Shown in pieces: positions 18,574 through 24,633 of a stretch of DNA of 64,000 nt; within the stretch, counting starts at the first letter, position 1; each line of letters begins with the position of its first letter. The notes below the pieces were generated by a model, which was not told the DNA's origin, did not search any database, and saw only the letters and a list, made by a program, of their open reading frames with translations. Origin of the DNA: SVTX01 sp045538195 (GTDB lineage Bacteria > Bacillota > Clostridia > Oscillospirales > CAG-272); assembly GCA_045538195.1 (NCBI GenBank), contig JAZSRA010000130.1, forward strand, positions 94,758 to 158,757, written 5' to 3'. The translations under genes and the position numbers were made by a program.

Positions 18574-20574
18574 TTGATACTCATAGCTTCTGCGGAACAA
18601 CCGCAAGACCCCGACTCCGCAGAGGAGGAAACACTGTACGTTGATACAGAAGAATCCGAATCCGAAACGGATATGATGATCATTGGAGGAATGACCGAGA
18701 TCCCTTCCGTGGGAGTAAGCACTAACCAGAACCCGTCGGATATCCGAGTTAAGGTAGATGTGGAAGGAGGCAGCGGATTTTACATAATTCCAAACGGAGT
18801 ATACGCCTTTGAAAATGTAGGCAACAACGGGCTTTGGTTGGATATTCAACAAGATAAATATTTACCGGGATATCATATGCAGCAATATGCAGCAAACGGA
18901 AATCCTGCCCAAACGTTTGATCGTTCTTGTCTATTTAAGATAACAAGAAGAGCCTCAACAAATTCCTACATTATTCGTTCTATGTTGAATAATCGTCTAA
19001 CGTTTTATTTTTCGGGGAATGAGGTATTGACAAAAGAAATCCCTGCCAATGATAATGACGTAAGTAATAGCGACACGTTTAAATTGGTATATAATTCACT
19101 TCAGGACTGTTTTGTAATTAGACCATATTCAAGCAGTAAAGTTGTCGCAGCAAATAACACAACTGCGTCGGGAATGGCAGGTGCACCGAATTCGTATCTC
19201 ATAAAAAGTACAGAAACCGCTTCGGGAAATCAATCCAGGTGGTACGTATATCCGTATACAGGAGAAACGCAAAGTGGCGTGATTGCTCATAAAAGCATAT
19301 CAACCACCAACGGTATAGAAACAGGTACAACGATTTCCATCGCCTTCAAAACGTGGACAACCGAAATAGGAAAAAACACTCCATATTTAACGGTAAATCC
19401 TGCATATACCGATATGGTTACGTCAGCTTGGAATGCAACCACTTATACATTGACGGTGACACCAACAAAAGCAGGAATGTTTAAGTTGCGAGGAATAATA
19501 CGTTCAGATGGAACCACAACGGCATTCAGATCATATGCACTGACTTATTATGCAATTCCCCCTATCAACGGAAAAACAAGCTTTATTCAAAACACAGGTA
19601 CTGAAAGATACGTTGACATAGAGGGACCGTCTAAAAATACGGGGGCAATAATCCAACAATGGCAATTTAACGTTAAGACACAGTCAAAATGGCTGTTTGA
19701 AGTACAAAGCTCGGGATATTTCAGAATTAAGTCTCAATACAGCAATAAATATATCGGCGTTGACTCCACGGATACTACAGTAATACGGCAATACGATACG
19801 TCAAGCGATTATACGCTATGGCGATTTGTAGAAACAACGTCGGGAAATTTCAAACTGATTTGCAAAGCAACAGAGTCAAGCGGAAACGTATTAGCCGTCC
19901 CGCTTAATGCTAATAGTAACGGTACAAATCTCACTATGATCTCATACACTGATAATACTAATTATAGAGATGAGTGGATAATAAGAGATACGTCTGTCTT
20001 ACTAGCCATTGACGATACTGATAATGCTAAAAGATACATATATTTCACACAGACTCAAACCAATTTAGAAACAAAAAAGAATGGGCGCGCTTCAATTGTG
20101 TCAACAGCACGTTATTCAGCTGCAACCGTTGTTGATATGTTGGATTATTTACAAAGCTACGATATTTTCATTGTACATACTCACGGAGACCAGACCGGAT
20201 TTAAGATTTCGAATACCGGGACTAAATTTATACGTGTAAACAATTTGGTAGGACAGGACCTATCCAACATTTCTTTTGCATTGTTGCTTACATGTAACAC
20301 AGGAAAGAATTATAATGCCACAAACATTACCAACAACACTCCAGTTAATATAGTTGAACAGATGGTTATTTGTGGTGCAGAAACTGTAGTTGGCTTTGAT
20401 GGCGATACTTGGGTTTCTGACTGTAATGTTTTTGCCCCAGACCTTACTTATAGATTAGTTAACGAAGGCATGTCAATTGAAGAAGCTATAAAAGATATTA
20501 ACTATGCATCATACTTAATTGATATGTCACAGATCGCAATTATTGCTGGGAATGAAGATAATAAATTAAGATAG
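18574..20574 (+). CDS. Secreted ricin-type lectin protein with caspase/CHAT-like C-terminal domain
   Basis: The 666-residue frame lacks a credible start of its own: the TTG at 18574 is arbitrary, and the real start is probably the interrupted one at 18449. An acidic linker follows the apparent signal cleavage site ASA-EQ. A ricin-like trefoil region spans about 70-230, an Ig-like region about 235-330 and a clearer ricin B-type region about 332-475 (TERYVDIEG, IQQW, KYIGVD). The final 190 residues resemble clan CD cysteine peptidases: YDIFIVHTHGD places His537 before Gly, and FALLLTCNTG gives Cys574, the spacing seen in CHAT/C25-type folds. A lipoprotein gene follows after 14 bases. Base composition is visibly richer in A and T than the flanks, suggesting transfer. 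Proteolytic activity is inferred. Confidence 0.65.
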   Translation: MILIASAEQPQDPDSAEEETLYVDTEESESETDMMIIGGMTEIPSVGVSTNQNPSDIRVKVDVEGGSGFYIIPNGVYAFENVGNNGLWLDIQQDKYLPGYHMQQYAANGNPAQTFDRSCLFKITRRASTNSYIIRSMLNNRLTFYFSGNEVLTKEIPANDNDVSNSDTFKLVYNSLQDCFVIRPYSSSKVVAANNTTASGMAGAPNSYLIKSTETASGNQSRWYVYPYTGETQSGVIAHKSISTTNGIETGTTISIAFKTWTTEIGKNTPYLTVNPAYTDMVTSAWNATTYTLTVTPTKAGMFKLRGIIRSDGTTTAFRSYALTYYAIPPINGKTSFIQNTGTERYVDIEGPSKNTGAIIQQWQFNVKTQSKWLFEVQSSGYFRIKSQYSNKYIGVDSTDTTVIRQYDTSSDYTLWRFVETTSGNFKLICKATESSGNVLAVPLNANSNGTNLTMISYTDNTNYRDEWIIRDTSVLLAIDDTDNAKRYIYFTQTQTNLETKKNGRASIVSTARYSAATVVDMLDYLQSYDIFIVHTHGDQTGFKISNTGTKFIRVNNLVGQDLSNISFALLLTCNTGKNYNATNITNNTPVNIVEQMVICGAETVVGFDGDTWVSDCNVFAPDLTYRLVNEGMSIEEAIKDINYASYLIDMSQIAIIAGNEDNKLR

Positions 20575-20588
20575 GGGGCAACAATTTG

Positions 20589-21515
20589 ATGAAAAGAGCT
20601 ATTGCAATTATTCTTACAATTTTATTTCTTACAAGCTGCAATATTCTGAGTTGTAGTGAAGATTCCGATGTGTCCCAACAGGAATCCGAAGCACCAATAA
20701 ATATGTATAACTCACTAATAGCAGATACAATTACCGATGGAATAATAACAGATATGGAGGTTGATTATTGGAACGGAATATCTTGTCACAAAGATAATAT
20801 GATAGATAAAACAATTTTCTTTGACGGCGTAGAGTATAACTGCTCATACCAAACTTCCATTATAAACAGGATGAATTCATATACAACGGATAAGTATAGA
20901 AGCAAAGATGGCGTAGAATTTGGTGTGCGAAGCGATACGAACGATCTTGTAAGTATCTTCTTCCGATCAAGTGAGGCATTCCGCATTCGCGAGTCAGCTC
21001 TGCCAGAGACACAACTTCCATATGAAACATTAATATCAATAGCAACAAGCATTGCAAGCAAAAGTGTTAATGATCTCTCCGAATACTCATTGGTAGTAGG
21101 AGATTCCGCAACATATACCTATACGGTAACTGGGGCAAAGCGTGAGATGATATGTTATCCGATTACTTATGTCAAAAACATAAACGGCTATCCTTCCTCC
21201 GACTATATAACAATAGTTATTACTAACAAAGGCAGTTTATCGGCAATACACTTAGGAGATATCAACGCATTTGAAAATATTCCCCTTGATTTTGAATCAA
21301 CAACTGTTACTAATAGTATATCAAACAAGCTTGATTCTATTTATATCGAACATCAAATCAAAGGCTTTAATATCGGCGAGCAGCGAATAGTTTGTACACC
21401 AAATAGAGAAATCTGTATTCTATCATACGTATCTGTTCAATTAAAGAATGAATCCGGCGCGGAAATTGATACCAAGGTAGCTCTCCTTACTGTTATTGGA
21501 CATAAAAGCGAATAG
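20589..21515 (+). CDS. Lipoprotein of unknown function, partner of the ricin-lectin protein
   Basis: A 308-residue secreted lipoprotein: the leader MKRAIAIILTILFLTSC ends in a clear lipobox LTSC with the lipidated Cys at 17, followed by an acidic Ser/Glu linker. The body has no family I recognise; it looks alpha/beta with alternating strands. The ATG at 20589 is preferred over the TTG one codon earlier because GGGGG sits 9-10 bases upstream. It starts 14 bases after the ricin-lectin stop, shares the same AT-rich composition and is closed by a terminator, so the two form a two-gene unit. It may hold or restrain the secreted lectin/peptidase at the membrane; that is conjecture. Confidence 0.75.
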   Translation: MKRAIAIILTILFLTSCNILSCSEDSDVSQQESEAPINMYNSLIADTITDGIITDMEVDYWNGISCHKDNMIDKTIFFDGVEYNCSYQTSIINRMNSYTTDKYRSKDGVEFGVRSDTNDLVSIFFRSSEAFRIRESALPETQLPYETLISIATSIASKSVNDLSEYSLVVGDSATYTYTVTGAKREMICYPITYVKNINGYPSSDYITIVITNKGSLSAIHLGDINAFENIPLDFESTTVTNSISNKLDSIYIEHQIKGFNIGEQRIVCTPNREICILSYVSVQLKNESGAEIDTKVALLTVIGHKSE

Positions 21516-21565
21516 TTATTTATCTGATAATTCCAATAAATATCGATGTTCTTCATCATAAAATT

Positions 21566-21600
21566 CCTCCTATGGTAGATTCTACCATAGGAGGTTGTTT
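21566..21600. terminator. Terminator between the lipoprotein gene and rarA
   Basis: A perfect 14-base-pair inverted repeat (21566-21579 with 21581-21594) is followed by TTGTTTTT. It lies between two convergent genes and is probably used from both directions. Confidence 0.8.
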
Positions 21601-21653
21601 TTATCATTTTTAACAGACTTATGCAAAATCCAAGTCGGAATATTTTGCTTTAA

Positions 21654-22871
21654 TTATTTCCCTTTTATCTTTTTCCAATACTCCTCGGCGGCTTTTTCGT
21701 TCTTATTGTCACCGAAGACGTAATATTTCCTGTTTTTAAGGTCATCGGGGAGATACTGCTGCTCAACGTATCGGTTTGGATAATCGTGGGGGTATTTATA
21801 GCCCTTGAAAAGCGGACTTTGAAGATGCACAGGGGGCGTCAGACCTTTACCCGCGCGGACGTCTTCAAGGGCGGCATCGACCGCCAAATGCTGTGTATTT
21901 GACTTTGGCATAGTCGCAAGCAAAATAGCGGCGTGCCCGAGGGATATTCTTGCCTCGGGAAGTCCAAGCTCCCGAGCCGAATCACAGCACGCCTTGACGA
22001 TAACGGGTGCCATAGGATAAGCGAGACCTATATCCTCGCTTGCTATGACCTGCAAGCGACGGCAAAGCGAGATAATATCGCCCTGCTCCACCATTTTCGC
22101 GACGTAAAACGCCGCCGCATCGGGGTCAGAGCCGCGTATCGACTTTTGCAGACATCCAAGCATATCGTAGTGAACGTCGTCGTTATAGTTTCCGATACCG
22201 TAGTTAAATTGATCGGCATCGGCAGGAGTTATCTCGTTTTCAGCCGCAAAGAAGGCGTTTTCAAAAAGTCCGATGGAGCGGCGAACGTCACCGCCTGCCG
22301 CCTTGGCGATATACTCAGCGGTTGCTTGTGAGACCGTTTTTTCGGTCTCGTTTTCTTTATTTAGATAGTCAAGCGCCTTGTAAAGCATCTTGGCGCACTC
22401 GCTGGGTTCTACGGTCTTGAACTCAAAGAGCGACGAACGCGAAATGATAGCGTTATAAATATAAAAATGAGGGTTTTCGGTGGTGGACGCAATAAGCGTA
22501 ACTCTGCCGTCCTCTATGTATTCAAGCAAAGCCTGCTGCTGTTTTCGGTTAAAATACTGTATCTCGTCGATGTAAAGCAGCGTTCCGTTTGAGCCGAAAA
22601 GGCTTTGGGAGGATGCCAGAACCTCCTTGACGTCGGCGGTGGATGCGCTGGTGGCATTGAGTTTGTGGAACTCCATTCCCGACTGCTTTGCTATAATCGA
22701 CGCGGCAGTAGTCTTGCCCGTGCCTGGGGGTCCGAAGAAGATCATATTCGTGATCCTACCGCCCTCCATCATACGACGGATGACACCGCGTTCGCCAAAC
22801 AGATGCTTCTGTCCCGCTATGTCGTCTATTGTCTGCGGACGCAAAATGTCCGCCAGCTGTGCGTTTCTCAT
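21654..22871 (-). CDS. rarA: Replication-associated recombination ATPase RarA (MgsA)
   Basis: RarA is an AAA+ protein related to clamp loaders and RuvB that acts at stalled replication forks. The 405-residue protein has Walker A GPPGTGKTT, Walker B LLYIDEIQYF, sensor STTENPHFYIYNAIISR and the C-terminal tetramerisation region (DPDAAAFYVAKMVEQGD, then RRLQVIASEDIGLAYP). Both regions match the RarA/MgsA/WRNIP1 family. I use the ATG at 22871, which has AAGGG about 8 bases upstream. The TTG at 22898 would overlap the end of cysK and adds a poorly conserved nine residues. It lies 19 bases downstream of cysK and is probably co-transcribed. Confidence 0.93.
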   Translation of the reverse strand: MRNAQLADILRPQTIDDIAGQKHLFGERGVIRRMMEGGRITNMIFFGPPGTGKTTAASIIAKQSGMEFHKLNATSASTADVKEVLASSQSLFGSNGTLLYIDEIQYFNRKQQQALLEYIEDGRVTLIASTTENPHFYIYNAIISRSSLFEFKTVEPSECAKMLYKALDYLNKENETEKTVSQATAEYIAKAAGGDVRRSIGLFENAFFAAENEITPADADQFNYGIGNYNDDVHYDMLGCLQKSIRGSDPDAAAFYVAKMVEQGDIISLCRRLQVIASEDIGLAYPMAPVIVKACCDSARELGLPEARISLGHAAILLATMPKSNTQHLAVDAALEDVRAGKGLTPPVHLQSPLFKGYKYPHDYPNRYVEQQYLPDDLKNRKYYVFGDNKNEKAAEEYWKKIKGK

Positions 22872-22890
22872 TATTTTTCCCTTTATTTTC

Positions 22891-23814
22891 TTATTCAAAC
22901 AGTCCCGACGAGAGGTATCTCTCTCCCGTGTCGGGCAATATTACAACTATCGTTTTTCCTTTGCTTTCGGGTCGCTCGGCTATCTTTTTTGCCGCGGCAA
23001 GAGCCGCGCCGGATGATATACCCACCAAAAGCCCTTCGGTTTTTGCTATCTCACGGGCACAGTCATAGGCTTCGTCGTCGGTAACGGTCACTATCTCGTC
23101 GATGACCGAAAGATCAAGTATGTCGGGCTTAAATCCCGCTCCGATTCCTTGAATTTTGTGCGGACCCGATCTGCCCTCGGTCAGATATGGCGAGGATTCA
23201 GGCTCAACGGCGATAACCTTGATGTTAGGGTTCTTTTCCTTTAAATATCTACCCGTGCCGCTGACGGTTCCACCCGTTCCCGCACAGGAGAGGAAAATAT
23301 CGACCTTGCCTTTGGTGTCGCTCCATATTTCGGGACCCGTGGTCTTATAGTGGGCGTCGGGATTTGCGGGATTTGTAAACTGCCCCGCAATAATTGCGCC
23401 TCTAATGCTTTTAGCAAGCTCCTCCGCCTTATCAATAGCACCCTGCATACCAAGCTTTCCGTCGGTAAGCACGAGTTCTGCTCCGTAAGCGGTCATAAGC
23501 ATCCTGCGTTCAAGCGACATAGTATCGGGCATAACTATTATCGCTTTATATCCCTTTGCCGCGCATATAGCCGCAAGTCCGATTCCGGTATTGCCAGAGG
23601 TAGGCTCGATAAGAGTGCTGTCTTTATTCAGTCTGCCTTCTTTTTCGTACTGCTCTATCATTTCAAGCGCTACTCTGTCCTTGACCGAGCCAGCGGGATT
23701 GAAAAACTCTATCTTCGCGAGTATTCTGGAATGCTTGGCATATTTGTTTTCAAGCTTGACAAGCTCAATTAAAGGAGTTTTTCCTATAAGCTCGGTTATT
23801 GAATTGTATATCAC
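22891..23814 (-). CDS. cysK: Cysteine synthase A (O-acetylserine sulfhydrylase)
   Basis: The enzyme makes L-cysteine from O-acetylserine and sulfide using pyridoxal phosphate. The 307-residue protein has the cofactor lysine Lys45 in NPAGSVKDR, the substrate loop TSGNTG (residues 72-77), the phosphate-binding GTGGTVSGTG and the closing GISSGAALAAA segment, all canonical for CysK. Translation starts at a GTG (23814) with AAGGTGG upstream. A promoter on the minus strand lies about 35 bases before it, and rarA follows closely. No T-box or other leader element is seen. Confidence 0.96.
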   Translation of the reverse strand: MIYNSITELIGKTPLIELVKLENKYAKHSRILAKIEFFNPAGSVKDRVALEMIEQYEKEGRLNKDSTLIEPTSGNTGIGLAAICAAKGYKAIIVMPDTMSLERRMLMTAYGAELVLTDGKLGMQGAIDKAEELAKSIRGAIIAGQFTNPANPDAHYKTTGPEIWSDTKGKVDIFLSCAGTGGTVSGTGRYLKEKNPNIKVIAVEPESSPYLTEGRSGPHKIQGIGAGFKPDILDLSVIDEIVTVTDDEAYDCAREIAKTEGLLVGISSGAALAAAKKIAERPESKGKTIVVILPDTGERYLSSGLFE

Positions 23815-23847
23815 GAGATCGCCACCTTTTCGTATAACGTATAAATC

Positions 23848-23876
23848 ATTATATCATATTTGATGCCTAAAATCAA
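23848..23876 (-). promoter_or_regulatory. Promoter of cysK-rarA
   Basis: On the minus strand TTGATT (23871-23876) and a consensus TATAAT (23848-23853) are 17 bases apart. Confidence 0.6.
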
Positions 23877-23906
23877 CAATCGTGTAACAATTTCTCAAAA
23901 AATCTC

Positions 23907-23934
23907 TTGCAAAAACGCAAGTATGTGATATAAT
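23907..23934 (+). promoter_or_regulatory. Promoter before the broken lipoprotein leader
   Basis: TTGCAA (23907-23912) and TATAAT (23929-23934) are 16 bases apart, with an AGGAGGAG ribosome binding site and an ATG 37 bases downstream. Confidence 0.55.
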
Positions 23935-23970
23935 TTATATATAATCTAATAGTCCAATCAGGAGGAGACT

Positions 23971-24076
23971 ATGAAACGTGTATTTAAACAGATTTCTATA
24001 ATCTTATCCTTAATTTATAACACTTTTGGCATTTGCTTCATGTGATTATACTGCTGGGAGAGCTTTTCTGTGCTGA
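23971..24076 (+). pseudogene. Remnant of a lipoprotein gene, frameshifted in its signal peptide
   Basis: A good promoter and ribosome binding site introduce MKRVFKQISIILSLI, the start of a lipoprotein signal, but the frame stops after 24 codons at 24045. In the +1 frame the sequence reads TLLAFASCDYTAGRAFLC before a stop at 24076, and LAFASC-D is a convincing lipobox. The two halves together look like one lipoprotein leader separated by a frameshift and cut off soon after the lipid-carrying Cys. Nothing of a mature protein remains. A terminator follows 37 bases later. It could be a decayed gene or a small transcribed peptide. Confidence 0.45.
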
Positions 24077-24112
24077 GCTTTCAAAGGTCTTGCATTGACA
24101 AAATGCACAACA

Positions 24113-24149
24113 AACAAGCGGCTGATAAATTCAGTCGCTTGTTATTTTT
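24113..24149 (+). terminator. Terminator after the lipoprotein remnant
   Basis: A 13-base-pair stem with one wobble (24113-24125 with 24131-24143) and a 5-base loop is followed by ATTTTTG. It separates the remnant from the feo locus. Confidence 0.75.
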
Positions 24150-24179
24150 GACAAAAAATAAATAATTTGCAATTTATTC

Positions 24180-24207
24180 TTGACAAATCAACTTATTGTG
24201 CTATAAT
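24180..24207 (+). promoter_or_regulatory. Promoter of the feo locus
   Basis: A fully consensus TTGACA (24180-24185) and TATAAT (24202-24207) are 16 bases apart. The predicted start site falls at the edge of the inverted repeat at 24216-24231. Confidence 0.8.
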
Positions 24208-24215
24208 AGTATGTA

Positions 24216-24231
24216 GTTAGCAGACGCTAAC
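24216..24231 (+). promoter_or_regulatory. Inverted-repeat operator at the feoA promoter
   Basis: GTTAGC-AGAC-GCTAAC is a perfect 6+6 inverted repeat placed just after the -10 box, where a bound repressor would block initiation. The same half-sites with the same 4-base spacing recur before feoB. The motif resembles sites of DtxR/IdeR-type iron-sensing repressors (half-site TTAG/CTAA); the regulator itself is not in the window. Confidence 0.65.
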
Positions 24232-24294
24232 CGCATGAATGTTTTTGTAAAAATTAACAAAAGCCTTCAATATTCTTGATTATAGGAGTCGGTC

Positions 24295-24507
24295 ATGAAT
24301 TTACGCAACGCTGAAGAAGGAAAAGAATACATCATCAAGCAGATACTTACAGATGATGAGGAGCTTGACGCGTTTCTCTTTTCGCTTGGTTGCTACGTTG
24401 GAGAGCCTATCACGGTCATTTCCCACTTAAAGAGCAGTTGCGTCGTCTCTATCAAAGACGGCCGTTACAATATCGACAAGGAACTTGCAGAAGCTATTAT
24501 CGTTTGA
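24295..24507 (+). CDS. feoA: FeoA-like SH3-fold protein of ferrous iron uptake
   Basis: This 70-residue cytoplasmic protein is of the FeoA type, a small SH3-like beta barrel that supports the FeoB iron permease. The pattern LGCYVGEPITVISHLKSSCVVSIKDGRYNIDKELAEAI matches the family core, in which the Gly-Leu-Gly stretch of typical FeoA is here LFSLGCYVGE. AGGAG lies 6 bases before the ATG. It is controlled by a strong promoter overlapped by an inverted-repeat operator. An intrinsic hairpin separates it from feoB, so feoB may be under a second level of control. Confidence 0.88.
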   Translation: MNLRNAEEGKEYIIKQILTDDEELDAFLFSLGCYVGEPITVISHLKSSCVVSIKDGRYNIDKELAEAIIV

Positions 24508-24519
24508 TCCTTTCCCCCC

Positions 24520-24545
24520 AAAAAATAATCTTCGGATTATTTTTT
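24520..24545 (+). terminator. Terminator or attenuator between feoA and feoB
   Basis: A perfect 11-base-pair stem (24520-24530 with 24535-24545) is capped by a TTCG tetraloop and ends in a T run. It would end feoA transcripts or reduce read-through into feoB. Confidence 0.75.
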
Positions 24546-24554
24546 TAGCCGAGA

Positions 24555-24570
24555 GTTAGCCTCTGCTAAC
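24555..24570 (+). promoter_or_regulatory. Second inverted-repeat operator, upstream of feoB
   Basis: GTTAGC-CTCT-GCTAAC repeats the half-sites and spacing of the feoA operator, extended by one more base pair (A and T) on each side. I see no strong -35/-10 pair next to it. A further 7+7 palindrome at 24585-24600 (AACAGCC-TC-GGCTGTT) lies in the feoB leader. Confidence 0.6.
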
Positions 24571-24633
24571 TTTATCTGGTTTTTAACAGCCTCGGCTGTT
24601 CAAATATACTTACATATCTCAAAGGAGTAAAAA

